Of a stretch of 64,000 nt of DNA, positions 9,017 to 18,776 are shown one piece after another. The DNA is from a bacterium 1XD42-54 (GTDB taxonomy: Bacteria > Bacillota > Clostridia > Lachnospirales > Lachnospiraceae), in NCBI GenBank assembly GCA_003612585.1, contig RAZH01000008.1, forward strand, positions 124,001 to 188,000. Reading direction: 5' to 3'. The notes under the pieces are model-generated. The model was not told the origin of the DNA. It did not search any database and saw only the letters and a list, made by a program, of their open reading frames with translations. Made by a program: the position numbers and the translations under genes. Numbering within the stretch: position 1 is the first letter of the stretch; each line of letters opens with the position of its first letter.

Positions 9017-10576
9017 GTGCCTGGAACAGTAATGATGGCCTGTATTGCTGTCGTGATTACACTGGTTCTTGCGGTACCGATATCCGTTCTTGTTGCTATA
9101 AATTACAGAAAAAATGTAGTGGAAGCGAAACTTGGCAGTGCTGAGGAAAAGGCAAGACAGATTATTGATGATGCATTGAAGGTTGCAGAGACAAAAAAGC
9201 GTGAGGCACTTCTCGAAGCGAAGGAAGAATCTTTGAAGACAAAGAATGAGTTGGAAAAAGAGACGAGAGAACGCCGGACAGAATTGCAGCGCTATGAGAA
9301 GCGGGTATTGTCAAAGGAAGAAAGTGTTGACAAGAAAGCCGAAGCTCTGGAACGCAGGGAATCAGGTCTTACAGCAAAAGAAGAAGAGCTGAAGAAAAAG
9401 AACGCAGAGGCAGAAAAGCTTCGTGGACAAAGACTCCAGGAACTCGAAAGAATCTCAGGACTTACCTCTGAACAAGCAAAAGAATATCTTTTAAAAACTG
9501 TTGAGGATGAAGTAAAAATTGACACTGCCAAGCTCTATAAAGAGCTTGAGAGCAGGGCAAAAGAAGAAGCAAACAAAAAAGCAAAAGAGTATGTGGTTAC
9601 AGCGATTCAGAAATGTGCTGCTGATCACGTAGCAGAAACTACGATTTCTGTAGTGCAGTTGCCAAATGACGAAATGAAGGGTAGGATTATCGGTCGGGAA
9701 GGCCGGAATATCCGTACACTTGAAACACTGACCGGCGTGGATTTGATCATTGACGACACTCCGGAAGCTGTTATTTTGTCAGGCTTTGATCCAATCAGAA
9801 GAGAAGTCGCAAGGATTGCGCTTGAAAAACTGATTGTTGATGGTCGAATCCATCCGGCCAGAATTGAAGAAATGGTGGAAAAAGCACAGAAAGAAGTTGA
9901 AACAATAATCCGTGAGGAAGGAGAATCCGCGACACTTGAGGTAGGTGTACATGGTATCCATCCTGAACTGGTGCGTTTGCTTGGTCGTATGAAATACAGG
10001 ACAAGTTATGGTCAGAATGCTCTGAAGCATTCCATTGAGGTGGCGCAGCTTTCCGGGCTTCTTGCCGGAGAGATTGGTGTTGATATAAGAATGGCCAAAC
10101 GTGCTGGATTATTGCATGACATCGGCAAATCCATTGACCATGAGATAGAAGGTTCCCATATTCAGATCGGCGCTGATCTTTGTAAGAAGTATAAAGAGTC
10201 GGCGACCGTGATCAATGCGGTTGAGTCCCATCATGGTGATGTTGAAGCGGAGTCACTGATTGCCTGCATCGTTCAGGCTGCGGATACGATTTCAGCAGCT
10301 CGTCCGGGCGCAAGACGTGAAACACTTGAAACATATACAAACAGATTAAAACAGTTAGAAGATATTACAAATACCTTTAAGGGTGTTGAGAAATCCTTTG
10401 CTATTCAGGCAGGTAGAGAAATTCGGGTAATGGTAGTTCCGGATCAGGTAAATGATTCTGATATGGTACTACTGGGAAGAGATATTGCGAAGCAGATTGA
10501 GGCCGAGCTGGAATATCCTGGTCAGATTAAGATCAGCGTAATCCGTGAAAGTCGTGTTGTTGATTATGCAAAATAG
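9017..10576 (+). CDS. rny: Ribonuclease Y
   Basis: Membrane-anchored endoribonuclease that initiates mRNA decay in Firmicutes. An N-terminal transmembrane helix (residues about 4-26) is followed by a long charged coiled coil to about residue 200, a KH domain ([15 protein letters not shown]) and an HD domain with the catalytic pair H367-D368 in [12 protein letters not shown]. Length 519 is typical. The start is GTG at 9017, with AAGGAGGT at 9003-9010. It is a single-gene unit with its own promoter and terminator. Confidence 0.97.
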   Translation: MPGTVMMACIAVVITLVLAVPISVLVAINYRKNVVEAKLGSAEEKARQIIDDALKVAETKKREALLEAKEESLKTKNELEKETRERRTELQRYEKRVLSKEESVDKKAEALERRESGLTAKEEELKKKNAEAEKLRGQRLQELERISGLTSEQAKEYLLKTVEDEVKIDTAKLYKELESRAKEEANKKAKEYVVTAIQKCAADHVAETTISVVQLPNDEMKGRIIGREGRNIRTLETLTGVDLIIDDTPEAVILSGFDPIRREVARIALEKLIVDGRIHPARIEEMVEKAQKEVETIIREEGESATLEVGVHGIHPELVRLLGRMKYRTSYGQNALKHSIEVAQLSGLLAGEIGVDIRMAKRAGLLHDIGKSIDHEIEGSHIQIGADLCKKYKESATVINAVESHHGDVEAESLIACIVQAADTISAARPGARRETLETYTNRLKQLEDITNTFKGVEKSFAIQAGREIRVMVVPDQVNDSDMVLLGRDIAKQIEAELEYPGQIKISVIRESRVVDYAK

Positions 10577-10638
10577 TTTGGACAAGGGTCTGTTGGGAAA
10601 TCAATGTCAATAAGTTAAGCTAAATACACAAGTTCTTT

Positions 10639-10681
10639 AAAGAGTAGATTATACATCAAATGTATAATCTACTCTTTTTTT
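10639..10681 (+). terminator. Strong intrinsic terminator after rny
   Basis: AGAGTAGATTATACAT (10641-10656) pairs perfectly with ATGTATAATCTACTCT (10660-10675) around a 3-base loop, followed by a T run to 10681. Confidence 0.92.
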
Positions 10682-10861
10682 GTAATAAATTTTCAGAAAT
10701 GGCAATATCACCTTTTCTAACATCATTTATTTTTTCTTATTTATTCCATTCTTTTAATGATTCCTTTATTTGGGCAATCATAGATCAAGACACAAAGTGG
10801 GGGGGGCAGATACGTAAATAATAATACACAAAATTTGAAACGAAAAATTGTACAAAAAATA
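10682..10861. other. AT-rich noncoding stretch before the sugar island
   Basis: I see no gene here. The stretch is strongly A/T biased and contains a run of eight G at about 10799-10806, a possible slippage site. It marks the boundary between the rny unit and the accessory sugar genes. Confidence 0.5.
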
Positions 10862-10933
10862 GAAAACAAACAAAAGTAAACGAAAGAGATTGACACATTT
10901 ATGTACACAATATATAATCGAAAACAAACAAAA
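10862..10933 (+). promoter_or_regulatory. GH31 operon promoter flanked by a duplicated operator-like motif
   Basis: TTGACA (10890-10895), 17-base spacer and TATAAT (10913-10918) form a consensus promoter. The 14-mer GAAAACAAACAAAA occurs twice, at 10862-10875 just upstream of the -35 and at 10920-10933 just downstream of the -10. A near copy lies at 22252-22266 in front of the binding-protein operon. This arrangement suggests repression by the DeoR-type protein encoded at 21340. Confidence 0.7.
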
Positions 10934-10966
10934 TAAAAACAAAAATAATCGAAAGGAAAAGAAAGA

Positions 10967-12994
10967 ATGAAAGGAATTACCTGGAAGGAGAGAAATGCTC
11001 TTTGCTGGCGTTATGATACAGAGCTCATGCGAATTGAGACGTATGGTCAGAACAGCTTTAGAGTACGGATTACAAAAGAACCGGATTTTTCCCCAAGAGA
11101 CTGGGCGCTGATTGAGGTAGCGGAGCTCGAACCAGAGATTGAGGTCAATGAGAAGGGATTTACAGTTACCAATGGAAATCTGACAGCAAAGATGGATGAG
11201 TTTGGCGCATTGTCCTTTTATAAGGCTTCTGGTGAATTGCTGTTTGCGGAGCAGTGGCAGACAAGGGATGATCCGGCTAACCATATTCCGCTCATGTATT
11301 ACGGGCATGAGATTAGAAGGCATTTAGGTGAACGTTTGTCGAAATGTACCCTTCGGTTGGAGGCATATGAGGGAGAAAAATTTTTCGGACTTGGGCAGCA
11401 TCAGATTTCTCAACTAGATCTGAAAGGATGTCGGTTTGAACTGGCGCAGAGAAATTCTCAGGCAACGATTCCGTTTGTTGTATCCAATCGTGGCTATGGG
11501 TTTTTCTGGAACAATCCAGGCTATGGCAGCGTTACCTTTGCCAATAATATGACGGAGTGGATTGCAGAAGCATCCACAGATATTGATTACTGGGTAACTA
11601 CAGAGGAAACTCCGGCACAGATCGTTTCCAGATACACAGAAGTTACCGGAAGAGCCCCAAAATTCCCGGAATGGGCAGCCGGTTTCTGGCAATGCAAGCT
11701 TCGTTATAAGACACAGGATGAGCTGCTTAGTGTTGCACGCGAATATGTAAAGCGAGGGATTCCGTTGTCGGTTATTGTGATTGATTTTTTTCATTGGCCG
11801 CAGCAGGGTGACTGGAAGTTTGACAAGAAAAACTGGCCGGACCCGAAAGCTATGGTGGAAAAATTGCACAGTATGGGAATTGAGCTGATGGTTTCCGTAT
11901 GGCCGACTGTTGAACCCCGTTCTGAGAACTATGCAGAAATGAAAGCAAATGGTTATCTGATTCAAAGTGACCGTGGGGTTCGGACGAATTATATCTGCCT
12001 TGGCTCACCGGTTCATTACGATGCCATGAATCCAGGAGCACGTGCCTTTGTCTGGGACCGAATCAAAGAGAATTATCTGGACCCGTATGGCATCCGAATG
12101 TTCTGGCTGGATGAGACTGAACCAGAATATACTTTCTACGATTTCGATAATTACAGACACTATCTTGGAAGCAGTATGGAGGTCGGCAATTATTATCCAG
12201 TGGCCGCAGCACAGGGCTTCTATGAGGGAATGATTCAGTCGGGAATAAAAGATGTAATCAATCTTACGAGATGTGCCTGGGCGGGATGCCAGAAATACGG
12301 GGTTGTCTTGTGGTCCGGCGATATTCAGAGCAACTTCAAGATGCTGAAACTGCAGATCAAAGCCGGGCTCAACGCGGCTGTTTCAGGTATGGCTTGGTGG
12401 ACCACGGATATTGGCGGTTTCTACGGCGGTGATACGCAGTCGGCTTCTTTCAGAGAACTGTTGGTCCGCTGGTTTGAGTACGGTGTGTTCTGTCCGGTTC
12501 TTCGGCTTCATGGACACAGAAAACCGCTTGACGCGCCATCTGGTGAAGTGGAAGAGGTAGCGGATTCTGGTTTATTTGATGTAGAGTCCTGCGGTCCGAA
12601 CGAGCTTTGGAGCTTTGGCGAGGAAAACTACGGGATTCTTAAAAACATGGTTCTGCTCAGAGAAAGACTTCGTCCGTATGTGATGACTGCCATGGATCAG
12701 GCACATAAGACGGGAATTCCGCCGATGAGGCCGCTGTTTATGGATTTTTCTGAAGATATTTTTTGCTGGAGCGTCGAGGATGAATACATGTTTGGCGACG
12801 ATCTTCTGGTCGCACCGATCATGGATGAAGGCGCCCGAAGCAGAACGGTTTACCTGCCGTCAGGCCGCAGCTGGGTCAATGTTTATACGAAGGAACGTTT
12901 TGACGGCGGCCAGACGATCGAGTGCGCGGCGCCACTGGAATACATTCCGGTATTTGCCAGTGATGCGAAGCTGACAGAGCTTTTCCAAAGCTAA
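10967..12994 (+). CDS. Glycoside hydrolase family 31 enzyme (alpha-xylosidase/alpha-glucosidase type)
   Basis: GH31 enzymes release alpha-linked sugars (glucose, xylose, sulfoquinovose and others) from glycosides with retention. In this 675-residue protein the predicted nucleophile is D382 in MFWLDETEPEY and the acid/base is D452 in LWSGDIQSN. The WLDETEPE form resembles the alpha-xylosidase-like branch more than the WNDMNEP form of typical alpha-glucosidases. An N-terminal beta-sandwich precedes the barrel. There is no signal peptide, so it acts in the cytoplasm on imported glycoside. First gene of the island operon; RBS AAAGGAAAAG. Confidence 0.88.
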   Translation: MKGITWKERNALCWRYDTELMRIETYGQNSFRVRITKEPDFSPRDWALIEVAELEPEIEVNEKGFTVTNGNLTAKMDEFGALSFYKASGELLFAEQWQTRDDPANHIPLMYYGHEIRRHLGERLSKCTLRLEAYEGEKFFGLGQHQISQLDLKGCRFELAQRNSQATIPFVVSNRGYGFFWNNPGYGSVTFANNMTEWIAEASTDIDYWVTTEETPAQIVSRYTEVTGRAPKFPEWAAGFWQCKLRYKTQDELLSVAREYVKRGIPLSVIVIDFFHWPQQGDWKFDKKNWPDPKAMVEKLHSMGIELMVSVWPTVEPRSENYAEMKANGYLIQSDRGVRTNYICLGSPVHYDAMNPGARAFVWDRIKENYLDPYGIRMFWLDETEPEYTFYDFDNYRHYLGSSMEVGNYYPVAAAQGFYEGMIQSGIKDVINLTRCAWAGCQKYGVVLWSGDIQSNFKMLKLQIKAGLNAAVSGMAWWTTDIGGFYGGDTQSASFRELLVRWFEYGVFCPVLRLHGHRKPLDAPSGEVEEVADSGLFDVESCGPNELWSFGEENYGILKNMVLLRERLRPYVMTAMDQAHKTGIPPMRPLFMDFSEDIFCWSVEDEYMFGDDLLVAPIMDEGARSRTVYLPSGRSWVNVYTKERFDGGQTIECAAPLEYIPVFASDAKLTELFQS

Positions 12995-13026
12995 TAAAAC
13001 AAACTGGAGAAAGGAGGAATTCAGGT

Positions 13027-13860
13027 ATGATTGATATGACAACAAAAAAACCATTGGTCAATGGTGTTCAGATTCCGTGCCTGGCTTTTGGTACTTGTAC
13101 AGTTGAGCGTAAGCCATATGCGGGATATACCGTTGGTGCGGTTGAAAAAGCGCTTAGAAATGGATTTCGTCTGATCGATACAGCGACCTGCTATGAAAAT
13201 GAGGGGGAGGTCGGGCAGGCGATGCGTGAAAGCGGAATCGCCCGTGAGGATATTTTTGTTCTTACAAAAATGTGGAACGACAATATGCGTCAGGGAACAC
13301 AGCGCGAAGCGATTGAGTACAGCCTGAAAGAGTTGGATACAGATTATGTTGATGCATATCTGCTCCACTGGCCGGTTCCGGGGAAATATATTGAATCCTG
13401 GAAGTACATGGAAGAATTTTACGAGAAGGGCATGGCACGTTCGATCGGGGTCAGCAATTTTGAAATTGATCAGTTGGAGTCACTGTTTGCTTCTTGCAGA
13501 ATCAAGCCAATGATCAATCAGATTGAGGTACATCCGTATAATACACGCAAAGAACTGATTCACTTCTGCAAAGAAAATGATATTGCAGTTATGGCCTGGA
13601 GCCCATTACATCGGGGCCTGATTCTGAACGATCCAGTACTTGAAACAATTGCTGAAAAATACGGAAAAACAACGGCCCAAATCACACTCCGCTGGGATAT
13701 CCAGAATGGAGTGATTCCGATTCCTGGGGCAACAGATGAGGATTTGATCCGTCAGAATACGCAACTGTTTGATTTTGAACTTGTACAAGAGGAGATGGCG
13801 GCAATTGACGCTTTAAATCAGAACCTGTACGAAGGAGATCCACATAATTTTGATTGGTAA
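13027..13860 (+). CDS. Aldo/keto reductase
   Basis: NADPH-dependent reductase of the 2,5-diketo-D-gluconate reductase-like group. The catalytic tetrad is complete: D51 and Y56 in LIDTATCYENE, K81 in VLTKMW, H114 in YLLHWPVPG. The family signature VNGVQIPCLAFGT opens the protein and IPIPGATDEDLIRQN near the end fits the cofactor phosphate site. Length 277 is normal. It is 32 bases after the GH31 gene. In this context it may reduce a keto- or aldo-sugar, but the substrate is not visible from sequence. Confidence 0.88.
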   Translation: MIDMTTKKPLVNGVQIPCLAFGTCTVERKPYAGYTVGAVEKALRNGFRLIDTATCYENEGEVGQAMRESGIAREDIFVLTKMWNDNMRQGTQREAIEYSLKELDTDYVDAYLLHWPVPGKYIESWKYMEEFYEKGMARSIGVSNFEIDQLESLFASCRIKPMINQIEVHPYNTRKELIHFCKENDIAVMAWSPLHRGLILNDPVLETIAEKYGKTTAQITLRWDIQNGVIPIPGATDEDLIRQNTQLFDFELVQEEMAAIDALNQNLYEGDPHNFDW

Positions 13861-13883
13861 AAGGAAGAAAATGGAGGAAAAAA

Positions 13884-14543
13884 ATGGAGAAGAAATTAAG
13901 AATTGGTTTAATCTTGGATATGCATCCGTTTGATGAGATTTCATTCAAGAAAATGTTTGATGAGATGGAGGGAATAGAAGTGGTTCCCATGCTGCTGAAC
14001 AATTATCAGTATGATTATTCTGGAATTAACGACCAGTATGATGGATTTGTATTCTACAATATGTCCATGGAAACTCCTGATCCGGAGGAAACCTTTGCTG
14101 GCGGCCATAAGAAGGTCGGTGAGACGCTCTTTAAAATCGGTGAGAGCGGCCAGGGTATCGTTGTATTGCATCATGCGATTCTCTCCCATCCGGAATGGTC
14201 GGGCTGGAATGATCTGCTGAGTATTCCAGATCGCCGTTTTGATTACTTTGGCGGTGTAAATGTTGACATTCATGTAGCTGAACCGAATCATCCGATTGCA
14301 GAAGGCCTGAAAGATTGGAATATGATTGATGAAACCTTCCTGCTGCAGGATGCTGGTGAGGATTGCGACATTATTCTCAGCACAACCTGTGAAAAGAGTA
14401 TCAAGACTTTGGCATGGGCCAAGAGTTATAAGCAGTCCCGCGTATTTGCGATGTCTCTCGGACATGATGGAGTTGCATTCGGCAACGAATCCTTCAGAAA
14501 GGTTTTGAAAAATGCAATTGAATGGACCTGTAATAAGAGATAA
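13884..14543 (+). CDS. ThuA-like domain protein
   Basis: ThuA-like proteins have a class I glutamine amidotransferase-like fold and occur in catabolic loci for trehalose and keto-sugars; their exact chemistry is often unknown. Landmarks are IGLILDMHPFDEIS, YDGFVFYNMS, GIVVLHHAILSHPEW and the C-terminal RVFAMSLGHDGVAFGNESF. I start at ATG 13884 (219 residues) because GGAGG at 13873-13877 is well placed; an ATG at 13854 inside the previous gene is in frame. It sits 23 bases after the aldo/keto reductase. Confidence 0.82.
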   Translation: MEKKLRIGLILDMHPFDEISFKKMFDEMEGIEVVPMLLNNYQYDYSGINDQYDGFVFYNMSMETPDPEETFAGGHKKVGETLFKIGESGQGIVVLHHAILSHPEWSGWNDLLSIPDRRFDYFGGVNVDIHVAEPNHPIAEGLKDWNMIDETFLLQDAGEDCDIILSTTCEKSIKTLAWAKSYKQSRVFAMSLGHDGVAFGNESFRKVLKNAIEWTCNKR

Positions 14544-14558
14544 CTGAGGTGAGAACAA

Positions 14559-16481
14559 TTGGGAAATAATTTATTATTGGAGCAGATTAAAATCAGAAAC
14601 ACGGTCATGCGCAACCGCATCGTTATGGCTCCGATGGAAGCCAGGCTGAATATGCCAGATGGCGGCGTGAGCAAAGAAATGATCGAATATTATAAGGCGA
14701 GAGCACACGGCGGGGCGGGTGCAGTCATTATTGAGAATACATATATTGATGAATTTTCCAGCCGTTCAGGAATTATTTCTTCTGGTTTTTACAGTGATCA
14801 TATGATTGCAGGCAAGAGTTTGCTGGCTGATGCGATACGGGAGGAGGGGGCTTTGGCTATCATGCAGCTGTCACACGGCGGTCCGCAGGCAAATCCGGCG
14901 GCAAATAACAGCCCAGTCTTGTATCCGTCGCTGTATACGGCACCTTCTGCTGGAAAAGAATATCAGGTTCTTACAGAGGCACAGATTGGAGAGATTGAAG
15001 ACAGCTTTGCGCAGGCATCCCGAAGAGCCTGTTGGGCGGGTTTCAATGGTGTTGAATTCCATGCGGCACATGGCTACCTTCTGAGCTCTTTCCTGTCACC
15101 TCTAAGAAATCAAAGAGAGGACCAGTATGGCGGCAGCGTGGAAAACCGCGCGCGTATTCTGATCGAAGTGTTGAAAAAAGCAAGGAAGAATGTTGACTGC
15201 GATTTTATTCTTGGAGTCAGAATGAATATTTCGGATGGCCTCGAGGGCGGAATGACGGAGGAGCTGGCGGCAGAGACAGCAAAGCTGATTGCGCCGTATG
15301 TGGACTATATTAATCTTTCGGCAGGATTCAGCGAAACCTGCGGCAAGGTGATGATCACTCCGTGTTATGTGGATGCGCCTACGTTAGCTTCACAAATCCG
15401 AAATGTATATCAGGAGATCAAAGATTTGGTGCCCGTGTTTGGCGTTGGAGCGCTGGATTACAAATCCGGTGAGGAATGTTTGGAGCAGGATTGCTTTGAT
15501 GCAGCTGTTTTTGGGCGTGCGTTTATTGCAGATCCGGATTGGCCCAATAAGTTAAGCAGTGGAGAGGCAGCGGACATCAGACCGTGCTGCCGCGGCAATG
15601 AAGGATGTTTTTCACGTATGCTGAAAGGACTTCCGGTTCGCTGTGAGTTAAATCCTGCGGCAGGACAGGAAGAAAAATATCAGCTGAAGAAGGCCAAAAA
15701 GAAAAAAAGGATCATTGTAGTCGGCGGAGGTACGGCTGGTATGGAATGTGCCCGGATCGGTGCATTGCAGGGACATGAGATGGTTCTGTTTGAAAGCAGC
15801 GGCCGGCTCGGCGGACATCTGAATGAAGCCGGTGTTCCGGCATTCAAGGCCGGGCTCAGGAGATTTATGGAATGGCAGATTCGTCAGATGAAAAAGCTGA
15901 ATGTCAACGTTCGCCTGAACAGAAGGGTAAGCGCAGAAGAAATACAGAATATGCAGTTTGATCACGTCATTGTTGCAGTCGGTTCGAACTATATTGTTCC
16001 GCCAATCAAGGGGGTGGAGCGTGCTATCAAGCCGGATTGTTACGATACAGAGCAGATGAAGGATAAATATGTTGCGGTGATCGGTGGAGGTATGGTTGGC
16101 GCAGAGACCGCACTGCACCTTTCTGGAGAGAAGGTAAAGGGTGTGGCTGTTCTGGAAATGCGCGATGCAATCGCACCAGAGCATGACCCTGTTGCCAGAC
16201 AGATCCTGGCAGACAAGCTGGAGCAGAATGGTGTTAAAGTGCTGCTTGGCTGCAGAGCCTCTGCAATTGAAGAAGAGCGGATTCTTTATTTGGATGAGAA
16301 TGGGGAGACAAAAGAAGTCCGGGCCGAGGCAGTTATTTTAGCTACCGGTTTGAGAGCAGACAGTGAGCAGGTAAGTGCGTTCAGGAAACTTCCGAACGCA
16401 GTATGTGTCGGCGACTGCATTAAGGCTGGCAAGGTATACCATGCGACACATGAAGCTTGGAAGGCAATGCTTAATTTATAG
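14559..16481 (+). CDS. NADH:flavin oxidoreductase, old yellow enzyme / 2,4-dienoyl-CoA reductase type
   Basis: A three-part flavoprotein of 640 residues like BaiCD/BaiH and 2,4-dienoyl-CoA reductase: FMN TIM barrel (residues 1-330, with MQLSHGGPQANP and EFHAAHGYLLSSFLSPL), an iron-sulfur segment (about 340-365), and a dinucleotide-binding part with VVGGGTAGMECARIG and VIGGGMVGAETALHL. Such enzymes reduce activated C=C bonds. The cysteine spacing is unusual: C343, C344, C350 and C362 are present, but the expected second ligand at 346 is glycine. Start is TTG 14559 after GAGGTGAG. Confidence 0.88.
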   Translation: MGNNLLLEQIKIRNTVMRNRIVMAPMEARLNMPDGGVSKEMIEYYKARAHGGAGAVIIENTYIDEFSSRSGIISSGFYSDHMIAGKSLLADAIREEGALAIMQLSHGGPQANPAANNSPVLYPSLYTAPSAGKEYQVLTEAQIGEIEDSFAQASRRACWAGFNGVEFHAAHGYLLSSFLSPLRNQREDQYGGSVENRARILIEVLKKARKNVDCDFILGVRMNISDGLEGGMTEELAAETAKLIAPYVDYINLSAGFSETCGKVMITPCYVDAPTLASQIRNVYQEIKDLVPVFGVGALDYKSGEECLEQDCFDAAVFGRAFIADPDWPNKLSSGEAADIRPCCRGNEGCFSRMLKGLPVRCELNPAAGQEEKYQLKKAKKKKRIIVVGGGTAGMECARIGALQGHEMVLFESSGRLGGHLNEAGVPAFKAGLRRFMEWQIRQMKKLNVNVRLNRRVSAEEIQNMQFDHVIVAVGSNYIVPPIKGVERAIKPDCYDTEQMKDKYVAVIGGGMVGAETALHLSGEKVKGVAVLEMRDAIAPEHDPVARQILADKLEQNGVKVLLGCRASAIEEERILYLDENGETKEVRAEAVILATGLRADSEQVSAFRKLPNAVCVGDCIKAGKVYHATHEAWKAMLNL

Positions 16482-16494
16482 GAGGAAACGGGAA

Positions 16495-17208
16495 ATGAAA
16501 AAGAAAATTACAGTACAGGATGTAGCCGATGTATTGGATCATTCTCTGCTGCGCCCGGATATTACAGTCAGCGAACTGGTAGAGGGCTGTACCCTGGCTA
16601 AGGAATACAAAACAGTATCTGTCTGTGTCAGACCGTCTGATTTGCCGATTGTCTGCAAGGAACTTGAGGGAACCAAGGTACTTCCGACAACAGTTATCGG
16701 CTTCCCGCACGGGACCTGTACAACGGAAACAAAGGTATTTGAAACCGTTGATGCTGTAAACAAAGGGGCAGTTGAAGTAGACATGGTCATGAATATCGGT
16801 CGTTTTTTGAGCGGTGAATATGATTATGTCGCCAGAGATATTGCAGAAGTGGCTGCAGCTGCACATGAGGGAAATGCGAAGCTGAAGGTGATTTTTGAGA
16901 ATCATTATCTGACCGATGAGCAGATTGTAAAAGCCTGCGAGATTGCAAAGGCAGCCGGCGCTGATTTTATTAAGACCTCAACAGGCTACGCAGGCTCCGG
17001 TGCAAAGCTTCCTGATCTGAAGATTATGGTCGATCATGCAGACGGCATGCTGGTTAAGGCAGCCGGCGGTGTAAAGACCCTGGATGACTGTCTGGCCATT
17101 ATGGCTCTGGGAGTTGTCCGCTGCGGCACCCGTTCTTCTAAGGCTATTCTGGAGGAGGCCTGCGTGCGTGCAAAAGACGGGCAGTTATTTTTGAATACAG
17201 AAGAATAA
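16495..17208 (+). CDS. DeoC-family class I aldolase
   Basis: Deoxyribose-phosphate aldolase family enzyme that cleaves a sugar phosphate through a lysine Schiff base. K160 in DFIKTSTGY is the predicted Schiff-base lysine, with K188 in VKAAGGVK and D96 in VEVDMVMNIG as partners, all as in E. coli DeoC. Length is 237. The start at 16495 follows GGAGGAAA at 16481-16488. Because it sits in a sugar island with a kinase and not with nucleoside genes, its substrate may be another deoxy- or keto-sugar phosphate. Confidence 0.88.
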   Translation: MKKKITVQDVADVLDHSLLRPDITVSELVEGCTLAKEYKTVSVCVRPSDLPIVCKELEGTKVLPTTVIGFPHGTCTTETKVFETVDAVNKGAVEVDMVMNIGRFLSGEYDYVARDIAEVAAAAHEGNAKLKVIFENHYLTDEQIVKACEIAKAAGADFIKTSTGYAGSGAKLPDLKIMVDHADGMLVKAAGGVKTLDDCLAIMALGVVRCGTRSSKAILEEACVRAKDGQLFLNTEE

Positions 17209-17229
17209 TGAACGAAAGGATGGAGGGTA

Positions 17230-18756
17230 ATGGGGCGAAAAATCATTGGCTGGGATTTAGGGACTGGCGGAAATAAGGCTTCTTTGTATGACGAATCCGG
17301 AATGTGTCTGGCATCGGAATTTGTTTCATACGATACATATTATCCACAGCCGGGCTGGCATGAACAGCGTCCGGATGACTGGTGGGAGGCTGTAAAGGAA
17401 AGCACGAAGAGACTACTCAGGAGTACGTCCATTAATCCGGAAGAGGTTGTATGCTGCGGTATTTCCGGACATAGCCTCGGCGCTGTTCCGATTGGCAAAG
17501 ACGGCGGGCTGCTTCGTGAAAGAACTCCAATCTGGTCAGATACCAGAGCAGTGAAACAGGCAAATGAGGTGTTTTCCCGGTATGCGGAAGAAGACTGGTA
17601 TATGCTGACTGGCAACGGATTTACTCCGGCAATGTATGCAGCTTTTAAAATCCTTTGGTACAGGGATGAAGAACCGGCTATGTTTGAGCAGATTGATAAA
17701 GTGATCGGAACAAAGGACTATGTCAATTACAAATTGACGGGGCGCCTGGCAACGGACCCTTCGTATGCATCCGGCTATGGCGTATGGGATCTGAAAGCGT
17801 GGAACTATTCTGATGAACTGATCAAGGCCATGGGACTTCCGGCAGAGATTTTCCCGGAAGTAGTACCATCCACACAGGTGATTGGCAAGATCAGAGGAGA
17901 AGTGGCCGCAGAGCTGGGGCTTTCTGCCAATACCTCAATTGTAGCCGGAGGCGTAGATAATTCCTGCATGGCGCTTGGGGCAAAAGCTTTTCGCGAGGGA
18001 AGAGTTTACAATAGCCTTGGTTCATGCTGCTGGATTGCAGTGTCAAGTAAAGCGCCTCTTTTGGAACAGACATCACGCCCATATGTTTTTGCACATGTGG
18101 TCCCTGAGTATTATGCATCCGCTCTTTGTATTACTTCCGGCGGAACAAGCTTTCGCTGGGTTCGCGACCAGCTCTGTAAAGATCTGATGAAGCAGGCTGA
18201 TGAGAGTGGTGAGGATGTTTACGATCTGATGGGAAAAGAGGCGGAAGGCGCAACTGGTGCAGACAGTATGATTTTCAATCCAAGTCTGGGCGGCGGCATG
18301 CCGATGGATAAGAGCGCCAATGTCCGCGGAGGATATGCAGGACTGGATCTTTCACATACCCGTGCGGACATGATCCGCGCCGCTATGGAGGGTATCGCAT
18401 TCGGACAGCGTGCATGTCTGGATAAGATTCGCGAACTGACTGACATTGAGGAAGATATTCTTCTGGTCGGCGGAGGCAGTAAGAGCGCGCTCTGGTGTGA
18501 GATTTATGCAAATATCTATCGTGCTACGGTTCTGAAATCAAATATTGATCAGCAGGCAGCTGCTCTTGGTGCAGCAGCCTGTGCGGCCGTTGGCTATGGT
18601 TTGTGGGAAGACTTTGACCGAATTGACGAGCTGCATGAGATTGAAGCAGTCATTGCTCCGAATCCGGAGGCTGTGGAAAAATATAATCATCAGTACGGGT
18701 TCTACCAGTCATTGAATGATTCGCTGTGTGATCTGAGTGATCAGATGAATGTGTAG
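17230..18756 (+). CDS. FGGY-family carbohydrate kinase
   Basis: ATP-dependent sugar or polyol kinase of 508 residues. N-terminal phosphate-binding GWDLGTGGNKASLYDESG, hinge-region GVDNSCMALGAKAF and the C-terminal FGGY signature around DILLVGGGSKSALWCEIYAN are all present. The closest well-known relatives by eye are xylulokinases, but the substrate is open. It lies 21 bases after the aldolase with GGAGGG as RBS. Phosphorylation before aldol cleavage is the likely role. Confidence 0.88.
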   Translation: MGRKIIGWDLGTGGNKASLYDESGMCLASEFVSYDTYYPQPGWHEQRPDDWWEAVKESTKRLLRSTSINPEEVVCCGISGHSLGAVPIGKDGGLLRERTPIWSDTRAVKQANEVFSRYAEEDWYMLTGNGFTPAMYAAFKILWYRDEEPAMFEQIDKVIGTKDYVNYKLTGRLATDPSYASGYGVWDLKAWNYSDELIKAMGLPAEIFPEVVPSTQVIGKIRGEVAAELGLSANTSIVAGGVDNSCMALGAKAFREGRVYNSLGSCCWIAVSSKAPLLEQTSRPYVFAHVVPEYYASALCITSGGTSFRWVRDQLCKDLMKQADESGEDVYDLMGKEAEGATGADSMIFNPSLGGGMPMDKSANVRGGYAGLDLSHTRADMIRAAMEGIAFGQRACLDKIRELTDIEEDILLVGGGSKSALWCEIYANIYRATVLKSNIDQQAAALGAAACAAVGYGLWEDFDRIDELHEIEAVIAPNPEAVEKYNHQYGFYQSLNDSLCDLSDQMNV

Positions 18757-18776
18757 TTTTTATGAGGTGAGAAAGA

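Noticed and set aside
10967-12994. GH31 protein as an alpha-glucan lyase producing 1,5-anhydrofructose
   Set aside because: Attractive with reductases nearby, but the acid/base aspartate and nucleophile region look hydrolytic, and no lyase-specific residue could be verified.
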